Below are positions 43,387 to 53,000 of a stretch of 64,000 nucleotides of DNA, one piece after another. This stretch comes from Vibrio litoralis DSM 17657. GTDB taxonomy: Bacteria > Pseudomonadota > Gammaproteobacteria > Enterobacterales > Vibrionaceae. The stretch is taken from the NCBI RefSeq assembly GCF_000426765.1, contig NZ_AUFZ01000001.1, positions 62,001 to 126,000 on the forward strand. Reading direction: 5' to 3'. The position numbers and the translations under genes are program-made. The notes below the pieces were generated by a model that was not told where the DNA came from, did no database searches, and saw only the letters and a list, made by a program, of their open reading frames with translations. Position 1 is the first letter of the stretch. Each line of letters begins with the position of its first letter.

Positions 43387-43417
43387 AAGGATGATACTAC
43401 TCACGTTTATCATCCTT
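43387..43417 (+). terminator. Terminator after yibL
   Basis: AAGGATGATA (43387-43396) pairs with TATCATCCTT (43408-43417), followed by TTT. Confidence 0.9.
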
Positions 43418-43469
43418 TTTTATGCCTTAATTTTACGTCCCTTGGATATAACAAAACAAGAAAATCACT

Positions 43470-44180
43470 ATGAACAAAAGCTTTATCACTAACCTTATTT
43501 CAATTGTTTTATTAGCGATTGGTTACCAAACTCAAAACACCATTGTGCTCTATGCTGGCTTATTTGCCTTTTCAGGTGCGGTGACCAATTGGCTCGCCAT
43601 TCACATGCTGTTTGAAAAAGTACCGGGCTTGTATGGCTCGGGCATTATCCCAGCTCGTTTTGAAGAGTTTAAAGCGGCGATTAAAAACCTCATGATGATG
43701 CAGTTTTTCACTAGCCAAAACATCGATAAGTTTTTAAATCAAGAATTGGCAAGCAGCGCCTCGTTAGATTTAAAGCCCGTCATACAAAAAATCGATTTAG
43801 AGCCGAGTTTTGACTCTTTAGTAGAAGTGATCACCCATTCTTCTTTTGGTGGAATGCTAGCAATGTTGGGTGGCGCGGAAGCACTTCAACCGCTAAAACA
43901 GCCTTTTATTGAGAAAATGCAAGACTCTATGATTGAAATCAGCCAAAGTGATCAGGTAAAACAAGCATTAAAAGAGCAGCTAGAGCAGCCGTCAATGATG
44001 GATGATATTCAAGCCAATATTGAAAATATTATTGATAAGCGATTGAACGAATTAACCCCTAAGATGGTCAAAGAAATTGTTAAGACTATGATTCAACAAC
44101 ATTTAGGTTGGCTTGTGGTGTGGGGTGGCGTGTTTGGTGGCCTTATTGGTGTTATTTCAGCTATCGTTAGCGCGGCTTAA
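43470..44180 (+). CDS. DUF445 family membrane protein
   Basis: A 236-residue protein of the DUF445 family: two N-terminal hydrophobic helices, the conserved GAVTNWLAIHMLFEKVPGLYGSGIIPARFE segment (starting near residue 36; quoted only in part by family pattern), an amphipathic helical middle and a C-terminal helix (WLVVWGGVFGGLIGVISAIV). Function of the family is unknown. The RDD gene follows after 38 bp on the same strand, so they may be co-transcribed. Confidence 0.85.
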   Translation: MNKSFITNLISIVLLAIGYQTQNTIVLYAGLFAFSGAVTNWLAIHMLFEKVPGLYGSGIIPARFEEFKAAIKNLMMMQFFTSQNIDKFLNQELASSASLDLKPVIQKIDLEPSFDSLVEVITHSSFGGMLAMLGGAEALQPLKQPFIEKMQDSMIEISQSDQVKQALKEQLEQPSMMDDIQANIENIIDKRLNELTPKMVKEIVKTMIQQHLGWLVVWGGVFGGLIGVISAIVSAA

Positions 44181-44218
44181 AAAACTGCACAGATAATAAA
44201 AACAAACTGGACTAGGTT

Positions 44219-44743
44219 ATGAAAAAATTTGAATTAAGCGACACCTTAATGGAATACGAATATGTTGGATTTTGGTCGCGTGTTGGGGCCAGCATTATTG
44301 ATAATATTCTTTATTCCATTGCCTTAGTGCTCATTGCACTACCGGGACTAGAGTCTTATCAACAAAGTTTTAGTACTCAAACAGAACACTACTCTTATTC
44401 TTCTTACTCCACTTCATGGGCTGGAACTATGCTGTCGGATACTTGGTGGAGCTACATTCCTCTGCTCATCATCACGGTACTATTTTGGAAGTTCCGCGGT
44501 GCAACCCCCGGAAAAATGCTGATCAAAGCACAAGTTGTCGATGCGAAAACAGGACAACGTTTAACTACCGTTCAGTCAATTATTCGTTACCTAGGCTACT
44601 TTGTATCGACTTTCTTATTTATGTTGGGCTTCATCTGGGTCGGCTTTGATAGCAAGAAACAAGGCTTCCATGACAAGATTGCAGGCACCGTGGTGATTCG
44701 TCCGAAAGCGGATACTTTCACACCTAGTGCATTTAAAGACTAA
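44219..44743 (+). CDS. RDD family membrane protein
   Basis: A 174-residue inner membrane protein with the RDD pattern: YVGFWSRVGASIIDNILY (Arg and Asp in TM1), a tyrosine/serine-rich loop, and TPGKMLIKAQVVDAKTGQ then the conserved DKIAGTVVI end. Three to four helices. Some RDD proteins have been linked to Na+/H+ exchange in halophiles, but most are uncharacterised. Lies between DUF445 and rof genes. Confidence 0.85.
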   Translation: MKKFELSDTLMEYEYVGFWSRVGASIIDNILYSIALVLIALPGLESYQQSFSTQTEHYSYSSYSTSWAGTMLSDTWWSYIPLLIITVLFWKFRGATPGKMLIKAQVVDAKTGQRLTTVQSIIRYLGYFVSTFLFMLGFIWVGFDSKKQGFHDKIAGTVVIRPKADTFTPSAFKD

Positions 44744-44790
44744 ACTAATATATGGATCCCTAAACAGCCACTTCATATAAGCGAGCACTC

Positions 44791-45072
44791 ATGGACGAGA
44801 TAAAATACCAACCTATCGCTTGCTCACAATACGATGAGTTTGAGGTGGCATGTATGCATCATGATAAGCTTGAGATACATTTACATGACAAGCGCACGCT
44901 TATCGCTTCAGCCATCAATGTCTATTCAGAAAAAGAAACCGGAGAATGGCTAGAGGTAGAATTGGTCGACAAAAATAAAACAAGGCAACGGATCCGATTA
45001 GATCACATTGCCTCGTTCAAGAAAGCCTATACCCAAAGTAATTGGAGTTGCAGTGAGGCGACAAGTGAATGA
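44791..45072 (+). CDS. rof: Rho-binding antiterminator Rof
   Basis: A 93-residue Rof/YaeO protein, an Sm-like fold that binds Rho and blocks its RNA loading, reducing Rho-dependent termination. Matches to the family include YQPIACSQYDEFEVACMHH, LDHIASF near the end of the folded part. The last 14 residues (YTQSNWSCSEATSE) and the stop codon are encoded by the ERIC element beginning at 45028, so the native C-terminus was replaced or extended by the repeat. The folded domain is complete, so activity is probably kept. Confidence 0.88.
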   Translation: MDEIKYQPIACSQYDEFEVACMHHDKLEIHLHDKRTLIASAINVYSEKETGEWLEVELVDKNKTRQRIRLDHIASFKKAYTQSNWSCSEATSE

Positions 45073-45155
45073 GGCCCCATGAGCATAGCTTGCCTATGTG
45101 ATTGGGGCGAATGAGCGCCGACAACAAAGCTGCAACTTCAAGTACGACGGGTATA
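45028..45155. repeat. ERIC-type intergenic repeat
   Basis: A 128-bp element with TATACCC/GGGTATA ends, subterminal GTTGCAG/CTGCAAC arms and a central GTGAAT...CCCC...GAGC...GTGATTGGGGCGAATGAGCG region that follows the known ERIC consensus. It is a complete palindromic copy, overlaps the last 45 bases of rof, and ends 9 bp before the stop of the convergent MFS gene. Confidence 0.9.
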
Positions 45156-45163
45156 AAAGTAGA

Positions 45164-46399
45164 TTATTTTTCCGCTACCTCACTTCCCCATTTAAAGCGA
45201 CATACTTCATTACCTGGCTTAGGGATACGCGGGATATTACAAGATAATATCAAAGAGACCACCGCCATCGCGGCACCAATATAAAACACCGCCGCTGGTG
45301 AATGTAGCCACAACAAACCAAATGTCACAGGAATGACTACTGCTGCAATATGGTTAATGGTAAACGAAACCCCAGCAGTGGAGGCCATATCTTGTGGATC
45401 GGCGATTTTCTGCAAATAAGTTTTAACCGCTAATGCTAGTGCAAAGAATAAATGATCGACCACGTACAAACCCGCCGCAATATGTGAATTTTCAACAACC
45501 GCATAACCTACAAATACACACACCAACCCACAGTATTCAAAAATCAGTGCTTTTCTCTCTCCAACAACGCCGATAAATTGACCAATTTTCTTGGCAAACA
45601 AAAAGTTAAAAGCGTAGTTGATAAGAAAGAGTAACGTAATATCTGCCGCCGAATAGTGAAATTTCTCCACCATCAAGAAGCCCGCAAATACGGTAAAGAT
45701 TTGACGTCTAGCGCCACTCATAAAAGTAAGCGCGTAATACAGCCAATAGCGTTTTCTTAAGATCAGATTTTTATGCTGAATGGTTGTCGCTTCAAATTGC
45801 GGGAATGCTAGCCACATAAAGACAGTAACACTTAAGGCTAAGCTACCAGTGATTAAATACACATGCCAATAATCAAACTTCAAGATTTCTAGCATGACCC
45901 ACAGTGCGCCGTAAGTCAGTAGTGATGCAAGCGCACCCACCGAAATTAACTTGCCAAGGAACTCTGGCGCTTCTTCTTTACTGAGCCACTGTAATGATAA
46001 GGATTGCTTTAAGGTTTCAAAGTAGTGGAAGCCTATCGACATCAATAAAGTCGTCATTAGCAGGCCAAGTACCGAAGGGAAAAAACCGGTAATCGCCACA
46101 CCAATCGATAACATGGCAAGCGCGACGATCATAAACTTTTGTTCACGAATGAACAGCAGTACGAAGACTACAGTAAAAGCTAAGAAACCGGGAATTTCAC
46201 GTACGCTTTGTAGCAGGCCAATTTCAGCACCAGTGAAAGATGCCTTCTCTACCACGAAGTTATTTAATAATGCCATCCAACTGGCAAAGGCAATTGGCAC
46301 CACGATAGAGATAAGCATCAAAAAGGTTTGTGGTGTTTTCCAAGTTTTAGCTTGCTCTGAGTGTGGCGAATTTTTCGGTGCGTCTTCCAAAGAACTCAT
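45164..46399 (-). CDS. Major facilitator superfamily transporter
   Basis: A 411-residue transporter with about 12 hydrophobic helices and a charged N-terminal cytoplasmic tail. AAGGATGAGCA precedes the ATG. Loops such as REIPGFLAF and FIREQKF are MFS-like but no substrate-specific signature is recognised. Its 3' end abuts the ERIC element. The upstream M23 gene is on the same strand but a strong terminator lies between them. Substrate unknown. Confidence 0.82.
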   Translation of the reverse strand: MSSLEDAPKNSPHSEQAKTWKTPQTFLMLISIVVPIAFASWMALLNNFVVEKASFTGAEIGLLQSVREIPGFLAFTVVFVLLFIREQKFMIVALAMLSIGVAITGFFPSVLGLLMTTLLMSIGFHYFETLKQSLSLQWLSKEEAPEFLGKLISVGALASLLTYGALWVMLEILKFDYWHVYLITGSLALSVTVFMWLAFPQFEATTIQHKNLILRKRYWLYYALTFMSGARRQIFTVFAGFLMVEKFHYSAADITLLFLINYAFNFLFAKKIGQFIGVVGERKALIFEYCGLVCVFVGYAVVENSHIAAGLYVVDHLFFALALAVKTYLQKIADPQDMASTAGVSFTINHIAAVVIPVTFGLLWLHSPAAVFYIGAAMAVVSLILSCNIPRIPKPGNEVCRFKWGSEVAEK

Positions 46400-46425
46400 T
46401 GCTCATCCTTGTAATCAAATAGACG

Positions 46426-46458
46426 AAAAAAAGAGCAAGCGATGATATCACTTGCTCT
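46426..46458 (-). terminator. Terminator after the M23 peptidase gene
   Basis: On the minus strand a 12-bp stem (46458-46447 with 46443-46432, one G-U) is followed by a run of seven T residues (46432-46426). It lies 25 bp after the stop of the peptidase gene and just before the MFS gene. Confidence 0.9.
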
Positions 46459-46483
46459 CATAGAAATAATTCAAATTGTTAAA

Positions 46484-47821
46484 TTATTTTTTTGCCAGAG
46501 TAGGCTGCTCGGCATTTGTCTGCTCTGGGCTCTCTAATGCAGCTTGTTTTACCGCTTCAAACTCAGCATCGATCGCTTTTACCTGCTTCTCAAATGCTGG
46601 TTTCTCTTCTTTCGAAATCGATGTTGCCATCGGGATCTTAGCCGTTAAGAAGTTCACTGGGCGGTTGCGAATGATGAATTCATAATGCAAGTGTGGTCCG
46701 GTGACACGACCGGTAGCACCAGATTTCGCAATCACTTGCCCACGATGAACGGCCTGGCCTTGGCGCACTAAAATTTTGCTCAAGTGCAGGTAGCGAGTAC
46801 GGTAAGTCGAACCATGTTGAATCACCACATATTTACCCGCGTACGGATGGTTAGTGGTTAGCGTCACAATGCCATCACCGGTTGCCAGAACATCAGTACC
46901 AGAAGGACTCGCGATATCTGCGCCATTATGCGGTGCATGACGATGCGTTACTGGGTGTAGTCGGTTTGCATCAAATGGAGAGCTAATACGGTAGTGTTGC
47001 GCTAATGGCCAACGTAAAAATGCTCGCTGTAAGCTATCGCCATTGCGATCATAATATTGACCATCGGTATGCAGATAAGCACTGATCACATTACCACGGT
47101 TATAAATACGAATTGCGTCAATCTCACGATTCCCCGTCGCAACCCCATCAATAAATTGGCGCTTTTGCAAAATTTCGAATTTATCACCCGCGCGCAAATC
47201 TCGCACAAAATTCAGCTTATCTTTTAATAACTGAGTAATTTGCGCCGTTTCCGCACCCGAAATACCGTATTTATAAACCGATGTCGAAAAACTACCATGA
47301 ATTTCACCGAATAGTGGATACGATTTCCACACACCCGGTAAGTTCACTTCTTGGAAGGTATAGCTTTCATCATCGTTGCGAGTAAATACCACGCGATCGG
47401 CTAGAGTAAATTCGACTTCCAATTTGGTTAAATGTTCTAGATCTTCATCCATCCAAATTTTTAAGATATCACCCGGTCTTAGGGTATCGAGTGTTAGGTG
47501 GTTTTGGTCGGTATCCATCACGCTGAGCATGTCACCATACGGGACGCCAAGACGGACAAAGATACTACTTAAATTATCACCGTCTTGAATTTCGTATGAA
47601 TAAAGTGGAACGTTTTCATCCACATGAACAGGCTCAGTGGCGGCAACCGCTTTCGCCTCGTCTGCTAAAATTTTGTCCATATCCATAGGAACTGATTTGC
47701 GTCCATTACCAGATTCGGCAATTAAAACAATAATAAGTAACACGACAAAAGCCACGCCAAGTTTAAGCATCAATGGAAACTTAGGATGCTGGCGAAGTTC
47801 TGCAAATTTTTGTTTAGACAT
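46484..47821 (-). CDS. M23 family peptidoglycan DD-endopeptidase (ShyA/MepM-like)
   Basis: A 445-residue cell-wall hydrolase cleaving D-Ala-mDAP cross-links for cell growth. An N-terminal transmembrane anchor (LMLKLGVAFVVLLIIVLIA) is followed by an OapA/LysM-like domain (YSYEIQDGDNLSSIFVRLGV), a second domain, and the LytM domain: HNGADIASPSGTDV, and HLHYEF near residue 390 give the zinc ligands His, Asp and His. Layout and length are those of V. cholerae ShyA and E. coli MepM. Monocistronic; no Zur-like site noticed. Confidence 0.9.
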   Translation of the reverse strand: MSKQKFAELRQHPKFPLMLKLGVAFVVLLIIVLIAESGNGRKSVPMDMDKILADEAKAVAATEPVHVDENVPLYSYEIQDGDNLSSIFVRLGVPYGDMLSVMDTDQNHLTLDTLRPGDILKIWMDEDLEHLTKLEVEFTLADRVVFTRNDDESYTFQEVNLPGVWKSYPLFGEIHGSFSTSVYKYGISGAETAQITQLLKDKLNFVRDLRAGDKFEILQKRQFIDGVATGNREIDAIRIYNRGNVISAYLHTDGQYYDRNGDSLQRAFLRWPLAQHYRISSPFDANRLHPVTHRHAPHNGADIASPSGTDVLATGDGIVTLTTNHPYAGKYVVIQHGSTYRTRYLHLSKILVRQGQAVHRGQVIAKSGATGRVTGPHLHYEFIIRNRPVNFLTAKIPMATSISKEEKPAFEKQVKAIDAEFEAVKQAALESPEQTNAEQPTLAKK

Positions 47822-48142
47822 AAGGTTTAGTTTCTATAGTTCCCAACGTAGGGAGTTGTGTGAATCGACCTCAAAAGCCGGCTAAATATCAACTTGATAA
47901 CGTTGATATGTTATAACAGACCATTTGAAATTGAAAAGTTCAAAAATGTGACAGCAAATGTAACTTAATATTTCATAAAAAGCGAATTTAACCCATGAAT
48001 TAAAACCGTTATCTACTCTATATTTGCTATAAATCAATCAATTAGATATTTAGAGACTCAATAACCGATTAACAATAAAAAAGCTTAGCAGCCAATTTGC
48101 TACTAAGCTTAGTTTTGTGGAATCTAACCTTTTAAGTAGAAG
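47822..48142. other. Gene-free spacer between the M23 gene and ureG
   Basis: About 320 bp of AT-rich DNA containing the M23 promoter region and the urease operon terminator. No further conserved frame, RNA or repeat is recognised. Confidence 0.6.
48075..48110 (-). terminator. Terminator of the urease operon
   Basis: AAGCTTAG (48081-48088) pairs with CTAAGCTT (48103-48110), with an additional inner AGC/GCT pairing; on the minus strand it is followed by TTTTTT. It lies 33 bp after the ureG stop. Confidence 0.87.
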
Positions 48143-48787
48143 TTAGTATTTTGGCTTCAACATGCCTTCCGTAATAATAAAATCGATAATCGTATCGAGC
48201 CCAACACTCTCTTTTAAGTTAGTAAACACGTAAGGTTTGGTTGGACGCATGCGCTGAGTATCCGATTCCATCACCTCTAATGACGCACCTACATAAGGGG
48301 CGAGGTCGATTTTATTAATCACTAATAAATCTGAACGAGTAATGCCTGGCCCACCTTTACGTGGGATCTTTTCCCCTTCAGCCACATCAATCACATAAAT
48401 AGTTAAATCAGCAAGTTCCGGGCTAAAAGTAGCACTTAAATTATCACCACCACTTTCAACAAACACCACATCAAGATTTTTATGCCGCTTAGCGAGCTCT
48501 TCAACTGCCGCAAGGTTCATTGAAGCATCTTCACGAATCGCCGTATGTGGGCAACCACCGGTTTCAACACCAATAATACGATCAGCATCTAACGCTTCAG
48601 CTCGGGTGAGTATTTTGGCATCTTCTTGGGTGTAAATATCATTGGTCACTACTGCAATATTCAGACGCTCACGAATCGCTTTACACAAAACTTCTAACAA
48701 CGCCGTTTTCCCCGACCCAACCGGACCGCCAATTCCAATTCGTAATGGTTGTTTATAGCTTTCGTTTTGATTACTTGCTTGAGACAT
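48143..48787 (-). CDS. ureG: Urease accessory GTPase UreG
   Basis: A 214-residue SIMIBI-class GTPase that delivers nickel to apo-urease together with UreD and UreF. P-loop GPVGSGKT (residues 21-28), the metal-binding Cys-Pro-His in [11 protein letters not shown] (about 80), VFVESGGDN and the [11 protein letters not shown]4 motif are all present. AAGGAAG precedes the ATG. Last gene of the ureDABCEJFG operon, followed by a terminator. Confidence 0.96.
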   Translation of the reverse strand: MSQASNQNESYKQPLRIGIGGPVGSGKTALLEVLCKAIRERLNIAVVTNDIYTQEDAKILTRAEALDADRIIGVETGGCPHTAIREDASMNLAAVEELAKRHKNLDVVFVESGGDNLSATFSPELADLTIYVIDVAEGEKIPRKGGPGITRSDLLVINKIDLAPYVGASLEVMESDTQRMRPTKPYVFTNLKESVGLDTIIDFIITEGMLKPKY

Positions 48788-48834
48788 TTTATCTTCCTTG
48801 TTTTGTCGGGTTTTCGTTTTATTACTGGTGAAAA

Positions 48835-49593
48835 TTAAGAACGAAATAACCTGGTATATTGAATTTCATGACGACTACTGGCAATGGCTACGGCAGGCGT
48901 AAAACTACCGATATCGTCATCTTGAATTTGATTGGCTTTATCTATCGCTTGAGGCAGCCATTCTGACAGAGCAATTAACGTTTTCTGGCCGGCAGTTTGA
49001 CCAAGTGGCACCAACTTTACCCCTGCCATCACAATGTTTTCCGCCCAACTCCACAGGTACCCTTGTTGCAAGCTATGCAGTGAAATTCCCCACGCTTTTG
49101 CTGCGACACAAAATCCTAGCAATTGATTTTGAGTCGCCGCTTTCGGATCATCTTCTGGTTGCCATTCAGCTTTAACGGGTAAATCGAGCTGTTTTAATAA
49201 AGTAAAAAGCGCCTTACCTCGTTGTAATTCTTCTGCGCGTAGCTCACTGGTTTCTCGACACGAATATAAATACTGACTCCAATAGTCAATACTCGCATCA
49301 TTATCGCTTTCTAGTGCTTGATAAAACTTAGCTAAAATTGGCAGCTCTAACGTCACTAAGCTGTTCTTGAGCATCATTTCAAGCCAATCCATTAACTTAG
49401 CTTGATTGCTCACCCAGCCAGCCTCAACCGCCCATTCCAAACCTTGTGAATAGGTAAAGCCACCAATGGGTAGTGAAGGGCTAATTAGCTGAAACAAACG
49501 AAAGCAAGCTACCTCAGAAGCACCATGCTTTGACGATGCGACTGAGTTGAGAGCTGAGTTAGATATAGAGTCTATGTCTCTCATATCATTCAT
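48835..49593 (-). CDS. ureF: Urease accessory protein UreF
   Basis: A 252-residue all-helical protein that with UreD bridges UreG and the urease apoenzyme and acts as a fidelity checkpoint in nickel insertion. [25 protein letters not shown] is the family signature (starting near residue 33). The N-terminus before residue 30 is a variable Ser-rich tail; no strong ribosome site, and a start at the second Met (49584) is possible. Starts six bases after the ureJ stop, suggesting translational coupling. Confidence 0.94.
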   Translation of the reverse strand: MNDMRDIDSISNSALNSVASSKHGASEVACFRLFQLISPSLPIGGFTYSQGLEWAVEAGWVSNQAKLMDWLEMMLKNSLVTLELPILAKFYQALESDNDASIDYWSQYLYSCRETSELRAEELQRGKALFTLLKQLDLPVKAEWQPEDDPKAATQNQLLGFCVAAKAWGISLHSLQQGYLWSWAENIVMAGVKLVPLGQTAGQKTLIALSEWLPQAIDKANQIQDDDIGSFTPAVAIASSRHEIQYTRLFRS

Positions 49594-49599
49594 AAGTGA

Positions 49600-50187
49600 T
49601 TAAGATGCCATCATTAGCGCGGCGCCAGAAGCTGCAATGCCCGCTCCAAGCCATTTAGTTGATAATAAATGCGCGATACGCTCACCAGTAAACATGATGC
49701 CAAGCGCGGCGACTAGCATGCCTGCGCCAAAACCAAATAACCCGCCAGTGGCTTCTACGCCATGAGCAAAACCATGGAAGAACACCAAACCAACAGAAGC
49801 AATCACTAACGCCTGGGTTAAAGATTCACGTGTCGAAAACGCATTCCAAATCCCTAATGCAACTACAAAAATTGATGCGGCAATCATTAATTCCACACCA
49901 CTAATTGCGCCAAATAAACTTCCTGCTGTAAGACCAACGGTTAAGCTAACCAACGCTGCAATGAAAAGAGCGGGTTTTGTCTTCGAAGATTGCTTGCTTG
50001 AACTAAAATGATTAATCAACATCCCTAAACCTAACAGCATAACTAAATGATCAAGGCCGGTTAATGGGTGTACAAAACCTTCAAAAAACGCATTACTTGA
50101 GCCGTGATCATGCATGTGACCAACGTGTGCAAACGCCGCAGGAGCAGCAAAAACAGAGGTAAGTGTAAGTAAGCGAACTAATTTCAT
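49600..50187 (-). CDS. ureJ: HupE/UreJ family membrane protein (probable nickel transporter)
   Basis: A 195-residue polytopic protein with a signal-like N-terminus (MKLVRLLTLTSVFAAPAAFA) followed by the family motif HxxHDH-type region (AHVGHMHDHG), HPLTGLDHLVMLLGLG, and FFHGFAHG. HupE/UreJ proteins import nickel or cobalt. The start at 50187 follows AAGGAT; the longer frame to 50319 would begin inside ureE. Its place between ureE and ureF suggests dedicated Ni2+ supply for the urease. Confidence 0.92.
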   Translation of the reverse strand: MKLVRLLTLTSVFAAPAAFAHVGHMHDHGSSNAFFEGFVHPLTGLDHLVMLLGLGMLINHFSSSKQSSKTKPALFIAALVSLTVGLTAGSLFGAISGVELMIAASIFVVALGIWNAFSTRESLTQALVIASVGLVFFHGFAHGVEATGGLFGFGAGMLVAALGIMFTGERIAHLLSTKWLGAGIAASGAALMMAS

Positions 50188-50239
50188 GGCAAATATCCTT
50201 TTTGTTTTTTGTATTTTTGAATTCAATTTCAAGTTGTTA

Positions 50240-50725
50240 TTAATGAGAGTGATCATGCTCGTGATCGTGATGATGGTGTCCTCCTGAACGGCCGCCGTAC
50301 GCCCCATCTTCAGGTTCAAATTCGGCTTGTTCTACCGTCACTTTGGCACCTAACCCCACCACCATGTCATCTAACACGTGGTCATGCTGGTAACGCACCC
50401 AACCATCTGCAATTTGCAGAGGAACGTGACGATTACCTAGATGATAAGTCACTCGGTTTAGCAATAATGCATCGTCGCAATAAACACTAGAAACGGTTTC
50501 CGGCGCTGCGGTCACTTCAATCAATAACCCGCATTCACTTTGCAATAACTGACCACCACGCAAAATATTACCGCGAGGTAAAAACAACCCCGCATCACGT
50601 CCATCTTCAAGTGATACTTTTAAACGACTTTTAATACGACTATTAATAGGAAGGCTCAATACACCATCCACATTTTGCTCAGCAATTTGAGCGCTATCTG
50701 TGACTATTTTTGTTAATTCAATCAT
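50240..50725 (-). CDS. ureE: Urease nickel metallochaperone UreE
   Basis: A 161-residue nickel-binding chaperone. N-terminal domain and the metal-binding domain with YHLGNRHVPLQI (His near 100) match the family. The last 14 residues are a His/Asp tail (HHHHDHEHDHSH) able to bind several Ni2+ ions. Separated from ureC by a 145-bp spacer with a heptanucleotide tandem repeat, unusual within this otherwise compact operon. Confidence 0.95.
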   Translation of the reverse strand: MIELTKIVTDSAQIAEQNVDGVLSLPINSRIKSRLKVSLEDGRDAGLFLPRGNILRGGQLLQSECGLLIEVTAAPETVSSVYCDDALLLNRVTYHLGNRHVPLQIADGWVRYQHDHVLDDMVVGLGAKVTVEQAEFEPEDGAYGGRSGGHHHHDHEHDHSH

Positions 50726-50744
50726 GATTTTTTATCCAATTATT

Positions 50745-50786
50745 CGGGTCTCGGGTCTCGGGTCTCGGGTCTCGGGTCTCGGGTCT
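50745..50786. repeat. Tandem heptamer (CGGGTCT) x6 between ureC and ureE
   Basis: Six perfect copies of CGGGTCT, then CG. It lies in the transcribed spacer of the urease operon. Perfect copies suggest recent slippage and a length-variable locus. Two copies of the same unit also occur just upstream of ureA (about 53317-53330). Seven-base units in a non-coding spacer do not shift a frame. Confidence 0.95.
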
Positions 50787-50870
50787 CGAAGGCAAGATCC
50801 CAAGGCTTTTGACTAACACAATCTTTTTCGAGCAACGAGAGCGAAGCGTCGAGCCTTCGAGCTACGCTAA

Positions 50871-52613
50871 CTAAAACAGAAAATACCTTTGTGCCATTGG
50901 CAATACTTCCGCAGGATCACAAGTGAGAAGTTCCCCATCCGCTTTTACTTCATAGGTTTGAGAATCGACTTCAATCTTTGGTTGCCAATCGTTGAGTTTC
51001 ATATCGGCTTTAGAAATGGTGCGGCAGTTTTTGGCTACACCAATTAAGCTGCCTAGCCCTAATTGACCCGCAATGTCTTTATCTTGCGCCAATTGAGAAA
51101 CAAATAGCATTGAAGTCTTTTTCGAGGCTTTGCCATAGCTGCCAAACATAGAACGATAGTGCACTGGTTGAGGTGTTGGAATTGACGCATTCGGATCCCC
51201 CATAGGAGCCATTGCGATCATGCCACCTTTGATAATCGCGCTTGGTTTTACGCCAAAGAAAGCCGGTTTCCATAATACAAAATCGGCCAGTTTACCTACC
51301 TCTATTGAACCCACTTCGTGGCCAATGCCATGAGTAATCGCTGGGTTTATCGTGTATTTCGCAACATATCGGCGCAAACGGAAGTTATCACTTGGCGCTT
51401 GATGACCAAACTTTTCTGCTTGAGCATCAAACGCTTGCTGGTCTTCTTTTAATGACCCACGCTGTACTTTCATTTTATGAGCGGTTTGCCATGTTCGTAA
51501 GATCACTTCACCGACTCGTCCCATCGCTTGAGAATCCGATGAAATCATCGAGAAAGCACCGAGATCATGCAAAATATCTTCCGCAGCAATGGTTTCACGA
51601 CGAATACGAGATTCAGCAAACGCCACATCTTCTGCAATCGATGGGGATAAATGGTGGCATACCATCAACATATCTAGATGCTCATCGACGGTATTAATTG
51701 TGTAAGGACGAGTTGGGTTGGTCGAAGATGGTAGAATATTCGACTCGCCACAAGCGCGGATAATATCTGGTGCATGACCGCCACCCGCACCTTCGGTGTG
51801 ATATGTATGAATCACACGATCGCCAATCGCATCTAGAGTCGATTCAACGAAACCCGATTCATTCAACGTATCGGTATGAATCGCCACTTGAATATCAGTT
51901 TGATCGGCAACGGTTAAACACATATCAATCGAAGCTGGCGTCGTCCCCCAGTCTTCATGCAGTTTTAATCCAATCGCACCGGCTTCTACTTGCTCAATTA
52001 ACCCTTCAGGTAAGCTGGCATTGCCTTTACCGAGTAAGCCAAAGTTCATTGGAAATTCATCCAAAGCTTCTAACATTCGGTGCATATTCCAAGGGCCAGG
52101 CGTACAGGTTGTGGCATTAGTTCCGGTTGCCGGCCCCGTGCCACCACCAATCATGGTTGTAATACCAGAGGTCAGCGCTTCTTCAATTTGTTGCGGGCAG
52201 ATATAGTGAATGTGTGAATCAATGCCACCAGCAGTGACAATCGAACCTTCAGCGGCAATCACTTCGGTTCCCGGACCAATGATAATATCGACATTCGGCT
52301 GAACATCTGGGTTACCAGCTTTACCTATGCCACAAATACGGCCATCTTTAACAGCGATATCCGCTTTCACTACGCCCCAATGATCTAAGATCACCGCATT
52401 GGTTAGCACAAGATCAGGCGTAAATTCAGACGCCAGTTGGCTTTGCCCCATTCCATCACGAATCACTTTACCGCCACCGAATTTCACTTCGTCGCCGTAA
52501 ACGGTGTAATCTTTTTCTACTTCGAGCCATAGCTCAGTATCAGCAAGTCGTAATCTATCGCCAGTCGTCGGCCCAAACATCTCGGCGTAGGCTCTTTTTG
52601 AAATTTTTGCCAT
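50871..52613 (-). CDS. ureC: Urease alpha subunit UreC
   Basis: Catalytic subunit of nickel urease (urea to ammonia and carbamate), 580 residues. Using its own numbering, the active-site residues agree with Klebsiella: H134 and H136 (DSHIHY), carbamylated K217 and H219 (GLKLHED), H246, H272, catalytic H320 (VCHHL), R336 and D360 (SSDSQAMGR). AAGGAT precedes the ATG. It is 13 residues longer than Klebsiella UreC, mainly through an insertion near residues 388-402 ([15 protein letters not shown]). All key residues intact. Confidence 0.97.
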   Translation of the reverse strand: MAKISKRAYAEMFGPTTGDRLRLADTELWLEVEKDYTVYGDEVKFGGGKVIRDGMGQSQLASEFTPDLVLTNAVILDHWGVVKADIAVKDGRICGIGKAGNPDVQPNVDIIIGPGTEVIAAEGSIVTAGGIDSHIHYICPQQIEEALTSGITTMIGGGTGPATGTNATTCTPGPWNMHRMLEALDEFPMNFGLLGKGNASLPEGLIEQVEAGAIGLKLHEDWGTTPASIDMCLTVADQTDIQVAIHTDTLNESGFVESTLDAIGDRVIHTYHTEGAGGGHAPDIIRACGESNILPSSTNPTRPYTINTVDEHLDMLMVCHHLSPSIAEDVAFAESRIRRETIAAEDILHDLGAFSMISSDSQAMGRVGEVILRTWQTAHKMKVQRGSLKEDQQAFDAQAEKFGHQAPSDNFRLRRYVAKYTINPAITHGIGHEVGSIEVGKLADFVLWKPAFFGVKPSAIIKGGMIAMAPMGDPNASIPTPQPVHYRSMFGSYGKASKKTSMLFVSQLAQDKDIAGQLGLGSLIGVAKNCRTISKADMKLNDWQPKIEVDSQTYEVKADGELLTCDPAEVLPMAQRYFLF

Positions 52614-52652
52614 GCTATTAAATCCTTTTAGCGAACCGTTTATTTTTCAATA

Positions 52653-52991
52653 TCAATCAAGAGAACCCATTACTCGGCCTTTAAAGCCATATACTTTTCG
52701 ATCACCGGCATATTCCACCAGTTCAACGGTACGTGACTGTCCAGGTTCAAAACGAGTCGCGGTGCCTGCGGGAATATTGAGCCTAAAGCCTTTGGCAGAT
52801 TCTCGATCAAAATTCAAAGCATCGTTAACTTCATAAAAGTGATAATGAGAGCCAATTTGAACAGGGCGATCCCCTAAGTTTTCGACTTTAATTTTGATGG
52901 CTTCACGGCCGACATTCAGCTCAATCTCACCCTCTCCAGAAACAAGCTGACCGGGGATAAACGCATTAGGATTGGCATTACTGGTTTTCAT
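52653..52991 (-). CDS. ureB: Urease beta subunit UreB
   Basis: A 112-residue structural subunit; [28 protein letters not shown] and [15 protein letters not shown] are hallmark segments. It packs between alpha and gamma subunits in the (abg)3 enzyme. AAGGAG precedes the ATG, nine bases after ureA. Separate ureA and ureB genes, not the fused form seen in Helicobacter. Confidence 0.96.
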   Translation of the reverse strand: MKTSNANPNAFIPGQLVSGEGEIELNVGREAIKIKVENLGDRPVQIGSHYHFYEVNDALNFDRESAKGFRLNIPAGTATRFEPGQSRTVELVEYAGDRKVYGFKGRVMGSLD

Positions 52992-53000
52992 GGTTTCTCC

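Noticed and set aside
50745..50786. Heptamer array as a CRISPR or contingency coding repeat
   Set aside because: Units are seven bases without spacers and lie outside any frame, so it is neither CRISPR nor phase-variable coding sequence.
51392..52206. Long plus-strand frames opposite ureC
   Set aside because: They are antisense frames created by codon bias of ureC and lack ribosome sites or family resemblance.
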